Translations under genes and position numbers: made by a program
Assembly (NCBI GenBank): GCA_024220505.1
Contig: JAKZZE010000006.1
Location: 2,108,001 to 2,172,000, forward strand
Direction of reading: 5' to 3'
From: Rhizopus arrhizus
Lineage: Eukaryota > Mucoromycota > Mucoromycetes > Mucorales > Rhizopodaceae
Length of the DNA stretch: 64,000 nucleotides
Shown: positions 10,763-21,724 of the stretch, piece after piece
Layout of the letters: the number at the start of each line of letters is the position of its first letter
Numbering within the stretch: the first letter of the stretch is position 1
The notes under the pieces: generated by a model
The model's input: only the letters and a program-made list of their open reading frames with translations
What the model was told of the DNA's origin: nothing
Databases searched by the model: none

Positions 10763-12435
10763 CAGTGGGTGGACTAATTGTCCCAGTGTTTCAACATTTT
10801 TTACTTTGGACACTGTAACTCGACCAATTCTTAGGCTATGTGACTAGTTTTATGCTCATTAGAAAGGTCGCACTTCGTGCTACATAATATTAAAGAGCCA
10901 TTGTTCGGAGATTGCACAGTCTGAGTTAATCAGCAATAGAAAAAAAACACCGCACTGGGACAATTTTTCCGCTACCTGCTTATTTTGCAATGTGTTCTAA
11001 ACATCGCCTTCTTATCAATCAGAAATCACCGGAACTAATATACAAGTCTTATCTATGATAATCTATGACTCATATCTTTAATGTAAAGTATAAATAGCTT
11101 TATGTTATTCTTTTTTTTTTACATTATTCTTAGTCTCTTTATATACTGCACTTCTTACGACTTTGTCCCGCATCAAATGACTCCTACTATCAGCAAATCT
11201 GTTCAGAAACAAATCCAAATGATTTTGGCTAGTAATATGACATATGAACAAGTTATGGAACGCATTCCCTGATTGAAAAAGTCAACTTTAGGTAGGTACG
11301 CGAACAAGTTTTTTCCAAACCGAATGAAGGCAGCCCCTGGTAGAAGAGCAACTATTGGTGAAACTACTAAGTCATACATCCGTAGACAAGTAATAAAGGG
11401 TGAATTCAAGACAGCCAAAACAGTACATCAATACCTGAATGGTTTGGGATATACTATTGGTTATTCTGGAGTCTTGAAGCTTCTTAAAAGTATGAACTTC
11501 AGAGCTAAAATCAAAGCGAAGAAGCCTCTGCTCAGTAAACAGCACAAGGAACGACGTTTAGCATGGGCTATGGCCCACAAAGTCTGGACAACCGATGACT
11601 GGAGGCGTATGGTGTTTAGTGATGAGACTAAAGTCAATGTTTTCGGATCAGACGGTTGCAAGTATTACTGGAGTCGACCAGACGATGTATTGCAGCCTCA
11701 TCACTTAGACCTTACAGTTAAAGGCGGCCAAGGAAGTGTCATGGTATGGGGTTGTATTACTTATGATGACCCTGAGTATGCTTGTTGGATACATGATGGA
11801 ACTATGAAAGCTGTGGATTATGTAAATATCTTGGAAACTACACTTATGGACAGCCTAAAGTACTATGGATACAATCCTGAGGATATCTATTTTGAACGAG
11901 ATAAGGATCCCAAGCACACTTCGAAGCTTGCTAAGCAATGGTTTGTGGATAATAACTTCAAGAGTGATCATATCTTTAGCTGGACAGCCCAAATACTCGA
12001 TTTAAATCCAATTGAACACGTATGGCATCACCTTAAACTCAAGCAGAGCGTATATGACACTAAGGCTAAAGGAGTACATGAGTTATGGGAAAGAATCGAA
12101 AAAGAATGGAATACTTTTACAGTGGATGAGTGTAGAAGATATATAGATCGCATGCCGGATCGTTGTAAAGCAGTTATTAGTGCTAAAGGGGGACATACCT
12201 GTTATTAAATAAAATTTATGTTCAAGCGGAAAAATTGTCCCAGTGCGGTGTTTTTTTTCTATCGCTGATTAACTCAGACTGTGCAATCTCCGAACAATGG
12301 CTCTTTAATATTATGTAGCACGAAGTGCGACCTTTCTAATGAGCATAAACCTAGTCACATAGCCTAAGAATTGGTCGAGTTACAGTGTCCAAAGTAAAAA
12401 ATGTTGAAACACTGGGACAATTAGTCCACCCACTG
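10763..12435 (+). mobile_element. Tc1-like element R with 211-bp inverted repeats
   Basis: TA flanks at 10761-10762 and 12436-12437. The inverted repeats are unusually long for Tc1: 10763-10973 and 12225-12435, 211 bp each and nearly the same, both beginning cagtgggtggactaattgtc. The near identity suggests recent movement or gene conversion. The element sits inside copy B. Confidence 0.95.
11177..12208 (+). pseudogene. Tc1-like transposase of element R, one nonsense codon
   Basis: From ATG 11177 (MTPTISKSVQKQIQ) the frame has 343 codons, the same length as the gene of element O. One TGA at 11270-11272 stands where O has Gly in PGVKKS, which one base change explains. An internal start after it would lose only the first helix. 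The catalytic residues are D in VFSDETKVNVFG, D in ERDKDPKHTS and E in LDLNPIEHVW, with 37 residues between the last two. Two usually constant places differ (ERD for QQD, ILD for SPD), so activity is doubtful even without the stop. TATA-like agtataaatagc lies near 11088. Confidence 0.88.
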
Positions 12436-13472
12436 TATGTGTATATTTATGAGTTCATTATACCATCGTATACCTGACACACATATTCTGGTCCTCAATA
12501 TCTAATACAGCCTTAAAACATAACAGAGCAGCCAGCATGCTTCATTGTTTGATCACCGTGAAAAAATCGCTAAGGTTGCTCGACTTGCTTTCAATATTAG
12601 TGTATACTGTCTGCATCCATAATGTTCATATTTGTTTCATTGCTAATGATAGCAGACTTTCAGCCCTCTATAGTATACAATGGCTTGTTGTGATACCACA
12701 CTCATCGCTTTTTCCGACTTATACAGCTGATGAAATTCTTCGATTCCTTACTTCCGGACTCAAAATCTAGCTTCCTACAGTGCCTTCAGACTAACAGTCT
12801 GCTAATACTGTATCTTAAGGTCCTCGAAATGTGCTGAGCATCAGAAACTGTGTGTAACGGACCTTGTCCAAGCTTTAGGTTGATGATTGAGCTAGTAACT
12901 TTTCAGACTAAAAGCGGGAGACCTTCATGATCACAAGACATTAAGTTTCGTTCTTCCCTCTTTCTCCTGTTGATTGTCCATTTAGAGATCCTTGTTACTC
13001 TAGAAATATCTGCTGTCGTACGAACTAGGCGTGTTCGAGATCTCAGAGTTTCGTTTTTACAGTTGCTTATTTTCTTAAACATATAAGGCTAGTACTTTGT
13101 TATAGTGAATAGGGTAAAAACAAAAGGGGGGACTCAATGGGAAATACAAAATAAGTACAGTTTTATATATTTTTTAAGAGCTACTAAAATTTACTAATAT
13201 GCTGTGAAATCTGAAAGCAAACGGAAGAGATATGGGGAAAATTGAAAGAAGGCTAGACAAGCACTACATTTTTGGCGAAAATTGAAATATGCAAAAAAAA
13301 TCACTAAAAATGACCTTATGCCTGGGGGATGTCCGGTACAGTTCCGGTTTACATAACATAATGTATATTTTGGACTGTCTTTCAGATGGTATATGCCACA
13401 AAAGTCGCAGGCATATAACGGAGATAGAATGTTGATTTTAATTTTTGTGCACCAGTTTTGTCCGCTACTGTA

Positions 13473-14476
13473 TAAAAAGCCTAGCTTTTTATTCTCTTGA
13501 CAAAACTTCGCTTTTTTCTTGACTTTACTTCTCTTAACAATATAAATATATTTTATCAATAAACCAAGTATCCTTATCTCTGAATCTTTTGATATAACAC
13601 TCTTAAAATACAAGCAAGACAAGTCCCTTGAAGCCAATTATCTTCATTGTAAATCCTTTTAATACTCTTATCAAGTTATCTGAATATAAAACAAGTCTGA
13701 TCAACGTAACAAGATCTGGTGGTCACTTACAAGCGAACCTAATATCAATACTCTACCCAACTCTTATTTTTTTATCCATTTTCATCAACTTTACTCTATT
13801 TCAAAACCATTAACTCTTACAAGCCATTGAAGCAACACAAAAATTATATTGTTGTAATTTTTTCTTTTTTATGTATATAGCTTGTTTGCGGGTTTACTTT
13901 TGTAAGTAAATAAGTATTGTCGGTAGTGACCACCAGATCTTGTTAAGTAGATCAAACTTGTTAAAATAGGCTAAACTCTTGAGGTTTAGGAATAGGTTTA
14001 CAATGAAGTTGATTTAGCTTCAAGGGACTTCAGTATTTTGAATAGAACACAGACCAAAGGGTTTCTTTTGAACGCTTGATGGTTTTATTGGTTTATAAAA
14101 TAAAGAAAAGATAAAAAGAATATAATATTCTGTAATAAAGAAAAGTAAAGTGAAGTGAAGTGAAGTAAAAATAGGGATAAGATATGAGGGTATTTATATG
14201 TTTTTGGATTTTATGATTTTGTGTTGTTTTTGGTTTTCAAGCAAAAGAGTTGATACTCCGTTTTCAAATAGATTGTTACGCAGAAGTTCATTTTCTAACT
14301 GGCGTGGTACAAGACAAAATATTTACTGTTTGTCTTCTTTCATTGTCATAATTCATGAGTCATGTTGATATTGAATATAAACAACTCTCTTGTGAGTCAT
14401 AGCATGTAACTTGTTGAATACAAACTTCATAAAAAGGAAAGCAACACAAATATCCATATATAGAATAAAAAGATAT
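13473..14476. repeat. Ty3 LTR debris in opposing orientations
   Basis: No gene seen. Two LTR pieces related to the LTRs of X and Y face opposite ways. One on plus, about 13480-13860, has TATA-like aatataaatatat near 13541 and an AATAAA signal. One on minus, about 13920-14400, shows gtatttatatg near 14190. Both contain the same block: aagtcccttgaag, then cttcattgtaaa, then agatctggtggtcac (or its complement). They look like the ends of elements whose bodies are gone. Confidence 0.6.
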
Positions 14477-14594
14477 TGTCGCATTTTTATTCTACTTTTG
14501 GTATGTTACATTAAACTTCCTTTTTGACCTCTCAAATGGCTATATATCAACCGCAGCTCAACAGAAGTATAAACCGCAGTATATTACTACATAC

Positions 14595-15008
14595 TGTTAT
14601 TTTTCTTGGAGTAGTAAAGGTTGTTATTAATAAAGAGAGTTTTCTTGAGTTTTTACAAGTTTAGTTGCTTGATGTGACCACCAGATCTTTTAAGTAAGAT
14701 CAAATATAAGATAAAAGATAAAGATAAAAATAAAGGGAACAGGGACTTTTATAACTAAAGATTGCCTGTTTGTGTAAATGAAAAGATAAAAAGAATTGAA
14801 CTTGAGTTCTTTATTCAAAAAAAACTGAATTGAATTGACTTCAACAAGAGAAGGTATTTATATTGTTTCTTTGTTTGTGCTTTTGACCTTTTTCACAAAA
14901 ATGAAAGTTTTCATTTGACCGACAATTTTCGATCTAGCGACTAAAGTCGCTATTTTGAAAATTTTCGGCTTGATCGGGTGTTACATTGTTACTTTCTTCT
15001 TGGTTACA
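14595..15008 (-). repeat. 3' LTR of X
   Basis: 414 bp. On the minus strand the TATA-like aatataaatacc lies at about 14855-14870. The last 75 bp on this side (14934-15008) are also the end of the third ORF of X. The 10-mer gtgaccacca at 14674-14683 copies the complement of the primer-binding site and lies beside a short inverted repeat (gatctt / aagatc). Confidence 0.93.
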
Positions 15009-15632
15009 GATGCCCGTACCAGTAGAAGAATCGTCCTCGATTCTTGTCCAGGAGTCGACTTGCTTTACTTTGATGAACAGAGCGCGATAAAAGCTATAGC
15101 CAGGTACAAAAGTCTTCAAGAGAGTTTGCTTAGCTGCTAAGTACAATCCAATATCTTGCGCGTTTGGCTTAGGCTGGTTCAAACGAAAATGAGCCCAGTG
15201 ACAGACATTAGTGGCAAAAAGATCACACAAGGAGTCTCTTAATTCTTCTAGACGTTCAATTTCTTGTAATGCGTGAACATATTGTTCATATTGATGCCGA
15301 ATAAGGTTTTCAAGTTGAACCAAGATCTCTTGATTATCTTGTTCCTCCCAGTCACATTGTTCGTTCGTTGCATTTCCATTCTGAATAACACAATTGGCAC
15401 CATTATTATAAGTAACTTGTTCATTTATGAGCTTGTCTAAGGAAACTATATCTTCCATGAGATATTTAGCGTATTCCTCACGGGTAACTGATTCTCCTTC
15501 GATCTCATATACAGGATTTTGAGGGCCAACATCACAGGATTCCCATTGTCGCAAGAAGTCATTCGCTGCAACCATGGCAACATCATAACCCTGTTGCAAG
15601 TAGAGCTGCAATAGGTAAGTTTCAACGTTCAT
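14934..15632 (-). CDS. Third ORF of X, unknown function
   Basis: This 232-residue protein starts at ATG 15632 (MNVETYLLQLYLQQGYD), 177 bp beyond the integrase stop, and ends inside the 3' LTR. I do not recognise a domain. The N-terminal third has QGYDVAMVAANDFLRQWESC, matched in Y by EGYDATVQALDQWLTYCE. The C-terminal half has a helical block (LVQLENLIRHQYEQYVHALQ), then NVCHWAHFRLNQPKP, IGLYLAAKQTLLK and TGTGICNQ, matched in Y by AVTQWSHKKFSEPEP, VEAYITAKHAHLK and LPRGICNT. There is no signal peptide or membrane segment, so an envelope role is unlikely. The two proteins have clearly diverged yet both stayed open, which suggests selection. Possible roles are a nucleocapsid-like, regulatory or targeting factor; this is inference only. 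Confidence 0.8.
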   Translation of the reverse strand: MNVETYLLQLYLQQGYDVAMVAANDFLRQWESCDVGPQNPVYEIEGESVTREEYAKYLMEDIVSLDKLINEQVTYNNGANCVIQNGNATNEQCDWEEQDNQEILVQLENLIRHQYEQYVHALQEIERLEELRDSLCDLFATNVCHWAHFRLNQPKPNAQDIGLYLAAKQTLLKTFVPGYSFYRALFIKVKQVDSWTRIEDDSSTGTGICNQEESNNVTPDQAENFQNSDFSR

Positions 15633-15809
15633 TGAAAAGAGTCATTTCCAGTGTTGTTTTGGATAGCCATTGTAAAAAAAAATTTTTTTCTTTGAGGATT
15701 TGTGAATAATTTGTTCGATATTTATAGTTTTGGTTTGGTTTTTGTTTAATATTGTTTTGGTGTGGATGTTATGCGTTCTTGTGATTATAATCTTTGTAGT
15801 TGCTTCATC

Positions 15810-17156
15810 TTACTGAAGGAGTTCAAATGTTTCATCATCCAGGTTTGTAATGATTTGTCGTTGGTTTTCTTGGCACCATTGTACCTTGGGAAGCAGGTAA
15901 GGTTTCATTCTGTTTCCGTGTACCCTTCTTAATTTGGTATCTTCTGGATTCATACTTTTGATATGATACGTGCCTTTGCCTAATATGTGTTGTACGACAT
16001 AAGGCCCTTCCCATTTATCTTGTAACTTTGCCGACCAAGATGTGGACAAGTAATCTCTGTAAATGAAAACTAAATCTCCTAGTCTGAACGGTGGTTTGAG
16101 TTCTTTACGCTCATCCAATATCTTGTCTTCGATTTGCTTCCTTTGAGTTTCTTGCGCTCTGTTGATATTTTGTACTGCTGTTTCTCTTATCTGGTTGAGA
16201 TTATATATTTGGTGGATTGTCCTATGTTTGAGTATGGCGTCAAATTTGGGTGAATTTCGTTCGTAAATGTGATGATCTAAATCAAATGGTGTCTTCGGTT
16301 CATAGCCGTATAATAAGAAAAAGGGTGTTTGCTGAGTTGATGCTTGTTTAATTGTTCGATAAGCAAAGAGTGCTGCTGGTAGATACGCATCCCAGTCTTC
16401 TTTTTCTTCTTTGCTTCGTTTCTGTAATATTTGTCCTAATGTTCTGTTGAATCGTTCTATTAACCCGTTACTTTGTGGGTTGTAAGGTGTAGTCGTCTTG
16501 TGAATAATTGTATATGTTTTGCACACTTCCTGTAACAGTTTGCTAAGGAACGGCTTGCCATTATCGGAAACTATAATAGTGGGACATCCATGTCTACATA
16601 TGATCTCTTCGTACAAGAATAGAGATATTTCAGAGGCGGTTTGAAAGCGTATGGGTCTCGCTTCTACATATTTCGTAAGGTAGTCAATTGCTGCAATAAT
16701 GTATCGGTATCCAGTCCTTGACGCTTGGACGTGCTTAATATCTAAGGCTATTCGATCAAACGGTTTTGTGGATACTGCTACTGGATACAGCTCTTCGTTC
16801 AGTAATTTCTTTCCATACTTCTGGCATCTATGGCACTTCGTCACATATTCCATGATATCTTTAGTCATATTATCCCAGTAATAACGTGACGCTATCTTGT
16901 GTAGGGTATTATTATATGCTAAATGCCCTCCAAGTGGGTGTTGATGAAAAGAATACATGATTTCTTCTGCTTCTTTTTTGTTTAAAACCTTCCGTATGAT
17001 ACCATTTTCTGTATTGTATCTATACAATGTATCTCGATAGATTGTGAACTTGGACGCTTCTTTCTGTAAATATTTGGCTTGTTTCATTGTAATGTCTTCG
17101 GGAAGTTTCAAGTCTTGTAAATATTGTTTCAGTATGTTTATTTGTCCTTGTTCCAT
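15810..17156 (-). CDS. Integrase of X
   Basis: 448 residues from ATG 17156 (MEQGQINILKQYL); the integrase of Y has the same length from its matching ATG. The order is: N-terminal zinc-binding HHCC module (HPLGGHLAYNNTLHK, then CHRCQKYG); catalytic core with D in ALDIKHVQ, D in VSDNGKPF and E in GLIERFNRT; C-terminal barrel with FRLGDLVFIY and EGPYVVQHILGKGTYHIK. No chromodomain follows. It inserts the element cDNA and here leaves 4-bp duplications. Unlike most Ty3 elements it is not fused to RNase H: 328 bp with stops separate the two. How it is translated (reinitiation, splicing or own message) is not visible. Confidence 0.92.
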   Translation of the reverse strand: MEQGQINILKQYLQDLKLPEDITMKQAKYLQKEASKFTIYRDTLYRYNTENGIIRKVLNKKEAEEIMYSFHQHPLGGHLAYNNTLHKIASRYYWDNMTKDIMEYVTKCHRCQKYGKKLLNEELYPVAVSTKPFDRIALDIKHVQASRTGYRYIIAAIDYLTKYVEARPIRFQTASEISLFLYEEIICRHGCPTIIVSDNGKPFLSKLLQEVCKTYTIIHKTTTPYNPQSNGLIERFNRTLGQILQKRSKEEKEDWDAYLPAALFAYRTIKQASTQQTPFFLLYGYEPKTPFDLDHHIYERNSPKFDAILKHRTIHQIYNLNQIRETAVQNINRAQETQRKQIEDKILDERKELKPPFRLGDLVFIYRDYLSTSWSAKLQDKWEGPYVVQHILGKGTYHIKSMNPEDTKLRRVHGNRMKPYLLPKVQWCQENQRQIITNLDDETFELLQ

Positions 17157-17484
17157 TTTGGTGAATAAAGTAGTACGATGTTTGTTTTTGTGAGATGGGT
17201 ATTTCCAAAGTTAATATCCGAAATTTTTCGATTTGAGTTCTTGTTTCAGGTTTGATGTATGCTGTGATTCCAGTGTATATTGTGAAATTGCTAAATTTGT
17301 AATACTGAGAATATTGTGTTGTTGGGGAATATGATATTGCTGGGCCGACCTCCTCCTCTTTTGGTTTTTTTTTTTTTTTTTGATGTTTTTGTGATTGTTT
17401 TCTAGATTATGTTTCAACTACCCTCCCATCCTCCATGTAGTGAATAAGTATATAATAGTATGATAATATATTCTAGTATGTTGT
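17157..17484 (-). other. Spacer between RNase H and integrase of X
   Basis: It contains stops in the integrase frame, a 17-base T run on the plus strand near 17366-17382 and, on the minus strand, the purine-rich motif gggagggtagttgaaac near 17414-17430. The same motif (gggaggggtagttgaaac) lies in the matching spacer of Y near 25270-25287, although the rest of the two spacers differs. Confidence 0.65.
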
Positions 17485-20400
17485 TTAATATCCAAGCCTT
17501 GATAAGAAGTCTGCACTTTCATTCACTCGACCAGGTCGATATTTGATATCAAATTCGTATTCGGATAATATGACAATCCATCGTGCTATAATTCCAGTTG
17601 GGTTTGGTGTTTTGAGTAATCCTGTTAGCGCTGAATGGTCTGTAATAATCATGAACTTCTTTCCAAGTAAGTAAGGCCTGAATAACTTTACTGCCCAAAC
17701 AACGGCTAAACATTCCAATTTGGTTGGGGCGTAGTTTGTTTCATTTGGCTTGAGTCCTCGACTTGCAAATACAATTGGATGCTCTTTACCATCATCATCT
17801 AATTGGGTTAGAACACAACCTAGTCCTTGTTTTGACGCATCGGTCACCAAGATGAACTCTTTGTTGAAATCTGGTCTAGCTAGTACAGGTGCAGTGGTCA
17901 ATAGTTGTTTGAGTTTTTCAAAGGATTCGGTTGTTGTTGAGGTCCACGGAATCTTTTTCTTTGTTTTTGTTTGATCATGAAGCGGTCTGGCTATTGCAGC
18001 AAAGTCTCTTATGAAGCGTCGATAGTACGAAGCAATTCCTAAGAAAGACCTGACTTGTGTGGTTGTGGTTGGTCGTGGGTATTCAACTATCTTTTTGACT
18101 TTTTCTGGATCAGTGTGGATCCCTTCTTTAGTAACGACATAACCGAGAAATTTCAAATGATCTTTAAAGAAATGGCATTTTTCTGGATTGAGTTTGAGAT
18201 TTGCGATCTCGATGCATTGAAATATTAGTTCAAGATGTTGAAGGTGTTCTTGCTCGTTGTTTGAGTATACGTTGAGATCATCTATATAAGCCACTAGACA
18301 TTTGTTGATTAAGGGCCTGAAGCATAGATCTATCAATCTTTGAAAGGTAGCTGGAGAGTTTACTAGACCCATTGGTAGCATATTATAGTGGTATGTGCCG
18401 TATTTCGTGGTAAAAGCGGTGAGTTCTTTACTTGATTCCTCCAAGGGTACTTGATGGAAGCCAGCTCGCATATCCAGAGCAGAAAACACTTTAGCCTTTC
18501 CTAATGCGTCTAATAAATCGTCAATCCTTGGTAATGGGTACGCATCCTTTTTAGTTATGGCGTTTAATTTTCTATAGTCAATCACCATACGATATTCTCC
18601 ATTCTTCTTCTTTACCAGAATGATTGGTGCTGCCCATGGACTATTTGAGGGGGTGATGACGCCTAATTTACAGTATTTTTCCAATTCCTTTTTAAGATAT
18701 TCTGCTTCTATTGGACTTATTCTGTATGGTCTATGGCTAATAGGCATAGCATCTTTGTCTATTATTATCTTGTGCTTGATAAGTTCGGTATGTCCAATGA
18801 TGTCGTTGTTCCAGTCAAATATGTGCTCATATTTACAAAGTAAAGTTCGCAGTTTTCTTTTCATTTCTAACGGTAAATCTCCAATTTCCATTTTGTTCAG
18901 TTTACCAGAGTCGAGTAAAGGCTGATTATCGTCATTTATAACTTCTTTGTTGCTTATCTCTAGTGTACACATTTCAAGATCGGCTCGTAGGTTATATGAT
19001 GATACGATAACATCTTCATTTAGATTGAACTTTTCCAATATTCCTAGTTCTTCTTCTGGCTTTATAACGATCTCAGAGTTGGTTCGGTTGAAGAATCGTA
19101 TTTCTATAGTTCGCTTGTTTACAATAAATGATGAACACGCATCGAAAATTCCACTTGATGATTTGAGTAAATGATGCAACGTATCAAAATGATAAAACCA
19201 TTCGGTGGATCCTTTTTCTGGTTTTTCCAAAGTAAGTGTTATTGATGAGTTAGGTGGTATGGTTAATCCAGTACTAGAGGCTTGAATTACATGGGTTTCC
19301 TTGAATCTGGTGATAGTAACTTCTTTCTTTTCTTCATTTTCTAAGACCAATAGAGAATCGTCTTCATTTTCACTATCATCATTGTCTATTTCATTATCGT
19401 CTTCTGATGATTCTTCGTCACTTTCTTCATCCTCATCATCTTCAGAGGTATCAATCTCTTCTGTCATTGGTTTTGCTGGTGATGAGTTCGTAAGGCTAAC
19501 TGGATGTTGATAATTCTGTTGGTAGCTGAGCATCTTTGGTAGTGGCGCGCCTTTCCTTATATATATTATCTCAATTTCTGCCTTCTTATTCTTGTACGTG
19601 ACCTTGAGGGTTGAACTATTGAAATCTATCTTAGCTTTTGCACGACTAAGCCAGTTATTTCCTATAATGAGAGGCGTTGGGCAGGTTGGCAAAACTTCTA
19701 CAGTACATGGTATTATTAATCCTTCTTTGACTTCAATGGGTACATCATATATTAATCCAAGTGCAGGCTGTTTTGATCCATTTCCTAATGTAAAAATGCT
19801 TTCCGATGCTGCGTCGATTTCTAAATTTAATGCATCCGCAAGTGCTTTTGACATACAAGTTTTAGCTGCTCCACAGTCGATTAAAGCTTTGATCTTTTTG
19901 TCACCAAGGAATATATGTGAATATACGGCAGTTGTGTTGAATTCCTCGTCTTCAATCAACGCCATTGTCTGCGGTTGCGTTTTATTTTTGTTAGAGTCCC
20001 GTTTAGGTCTGCATCCAGTTACCAACTTCCGTCTTAAGGAAGGTGCTACAGCGATTAAGTCGCCAATCTCTATGTCGGCTTTGTGGTTCAGCACATCTGA
20101 TACAATATCGTATTTGATTTCGGGTGGAGACCTTTTTGCTCTAGGCTTTTTGGGCTTTGACTTCTCTTCCATCTGTATATCTGTTTCTATTAGTTCTTGC
20201 CTTGGTTGTACCTGTTGTTGTATTTGAGTTGCATTATTGGGTTGAACAGGTGTTGGCGTTATTTCTTCTATATGCGTGCGTGTCGTTACTCTTTTATTGA
20301 CTGATGGTCCGGCTGTTTGCTTTCCTTTAGATGTTCTTATTGTTTTAGCATATGGGGCAGTCGTGACATCAGGTGGCCTTTCACTTCGTACAGCAGCAAA

Positions 20401-20552
20401 TAGATCTTCGTGGCAATTGCAATATGTGTGATCTTTTTCAGTTAGCATGGCATTTAGTTGATGTTGTGGATTGTTATTGTTATTAATGGATTTTGGTTTA
20501 TGTTGGGTGTTCGATTGACCATCTCCTTGCTTAAAGGCAACCGACCCATTTA
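17485..20552 (-). CDS. Protease, reverse transcriptase and RNase H of X
   Basis: The frame is open from the frameshift site at 20553-20559 to the stop at 17485-17487. The first ATG, at 20448, gives 987 residues, but upstream codons (KLNGSVAFK) are conserved with Y, so entry by -1 frameshifting is preferred. Order: basic linker; aspartic protease near residue 191 from the ATG (ALIDCGAAKTCMS, Cys in place of the usual Ser or Thr); an acidic stretch of Asp, Glu and Ser near 330-365; reverse transcriptase with AYIDDLNVYS; RNase H with LVTDASKQGLG and ITDHSALTGLL; end in ADFLSRLGY. The protein cuts Gag-Pol and copies the RNA to DNA inside the particle. No frame breaks seen. Confidence 0.93.
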
Positions 20553-21605
20553 GTTTTTTGGCTGTTGGTTTTGGTTGGAGCCTTGTTGCTGGTTATTATA
20601 ATTGTCATCGGCTCGGCTGTTATACCTATTATTATAATTGTTATTAGGACGTCCATTTCTGTCATTACTATAATTGTTGTTGTTATAGTTGTTGCGATTA
20701 TTGCGGCCATAGTTTCTGTTGTATTGCTGACGTTGGTTATCCAGCTCTGAGCGTATAGTACGTTGTATAAGATCCACTAGTTCCTGTTGCTGACTAAGAT
20801 GATTACTTTGTTGGCTGTAGTTACGATTGTGAGAGTACGTATTGGAACCATATTGAGCACGTCTTGGTGTTGCATCCATTGCAGTTAATTGGTTTTGATT
20901 AGTGGTTAATCCATAAGCAGGGATAATAGCTGGTTGTTGTTCAGCATCATATAATTCAATGTTGTGATTGCTATTTTGATGACGTTTATGCTGCTTCATC
21001 TCGTGCTCGATGAGGGCTTGATTAGCATTTCTTGGTATGAAGGGGTTGTTCACCATTGATATTTTACGAGGCTTATTAGCATACCACCATCCTTCGGCGT
21101 GAGTCATCCAATCTTGAGTGGTTCTCGAACTACTTTGTATACAAAATTGCTTAATCTCGGGCAATAGCCCAGCACGGAATCTACTTTCGATTACTGCTTC
21201 ATCCTTGATTTCGGCAAGTCCAGCAGCTTCTTGTAACCTTGCAAAGAATATCTGGGGATGCTCTTGCTCTCCCTGATACATTTCGTTAAATTGTAATTCG
21301 TAACGCTGTATGAGTTCTGGTGTTATATAACGAGCTTTCAGACTTGCAATTGCTTGTTCATATTCCATTCCAGGGTTATCCTTGAGTGTAACTTTCTCAA
21401 AGAGTGTCTTGGCAGGGCCACGCAATTGTGCCTTGAGTATGGTTCGCTTTCTTGCATTTTTCGTAATATCATTAATGTCCATATACGATTCTAAGACTTC
21501 CTGAAAGTGTCGAAAGTCTTCACCTTCGTAACCATGGAATTCGATGAGTAGAGGGCGGTTGTTAGGGCTGATATTACTATTGGCCAACGCGATTTGTTCG
21601 GGCAT
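20550..21605 (-). CDS. Gag of X, without zinc knuckle
   Basis: 351 residues from ATG 21605 (MPEQIALANSNISPN). The capsid half contains LIEFHGYEGEDFRHFQEV, ILKAQLRGPAKTLFEK and YELQFNEMYQGEQEHPQIF, the usual Ty3 retrotransposon capsid layout. The tail after about residue 225 is rich in Asn, Gln, Arg and Tyr (RNYGRNNRNNYNNNN) and has no CCHC zinc knuckle, so RNA binding is presumably done by this tail. The last codons are CCA AAA AAC TAA, which places a canonical -1 slippery heptamer directly before the stop. It forms the particle shell and supplies the N-terminus of the Gag-Pol fusion. Confidence 0.92.
   Translation of the reverse strand: MPEQIALANSNISPNNRPLLIEFHGYEGEDFRHFQEVLESYMDINDITKNARKRTILKAQLRGPAKTLFEKVTLKDNPGMEYEQAIASLKARYITPELIQRYELQFNEMYQGEQEHPQIFFARLQEAAGLAEIKDEAVIESRFRAGLLPEIKQFCIQSSSRTTQDWMTHAEGWWYANKPRKISMVNNPFIPRNANQALIEHEMKQHKRHQNSNHNIELYDAEQQPAIIPAYGLTTNQNQLTAMDATPRRAQYGSNTYSHNRNYSQQSNHLSQQQELVDLIQRTIRSELDNQRQQYNRNYGRNNRNNYNNNNYSNDRNGRPNNNYNNRYNSRADDNYNNQQQGSNQNQQPKN
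20553..20559 (-). promoter_or_regulatory. -1 ribosomal frameshift heptamer AAAAAAC (X)
   Basis: In gag phase the heptamer reads A AAA AAC, the X XXY YYZ type, followed at once by TAA. A -1 slip enters the pol frame as K L N G S V. The same heptamer, stop placement and following 12 bases occur in Y. A run of A on the sense strand could also slip during sequencing, but the copy in Y argues for function. Confidence 0.8.
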
Positions 21606-21704
21606 GTCAATGTGAGGTAAGCTTGATAGTAAATCGTTAAGGAATTCGAGTTTGTAAATTTTTATTATTTTTGAGTCTTGAAGTCTTGATTTTTGATTTG
21701 ATGT

Positions 21705-21724
21705 CCCTCGTAGTGACCACCAAA
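21705..21724 (-). promoter_or_regulatory. Primer-binding site of X
   Basis: On the minus strand the bases next to the 5' LTR read TTTGGTGGTCACTACGAGG, starting with the TGG expected for pairing to a tRNA CCA end. Y has the same sequence at 29830-29849. I cannot name the tRNA. The tRNA-Arg in this window does not match. Confidence 0.7.

Larger units (their letters stand above)
9733..13470 (-). mobile_element. Copy B of the decayed Tc1 family, hit by two later insertions
   Basis: Same 28-bp ends as copy A but in the opposite orientation, TA on each side (9731-9732 and 13471-13472). Subtracting the solo LTR with its 5-bp duplication and the Tc1 element R with its TA leaves 1632 bp, matching copy A. 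The antisense by-product ORF at 12537-12770 is the same one seen in the other copies. Copy B is therefore older than both insertions in it. Confidence 0.92.

Noticed and set aside
12537..12770. 77-codon ORF repeated at 2761-2994, 51994-52227 and 58634-58867
   Set aside because: It is antisense to the decayed transposase of the Tc1 copies A-D. Its repetition follows from copy number, not from selection on the peptide.
19301..20227. Plus-strand Ser-rich ORFs opposite pol of X
   Set aside because: Shadow frames of the acidic and protease regions on the minus strand.
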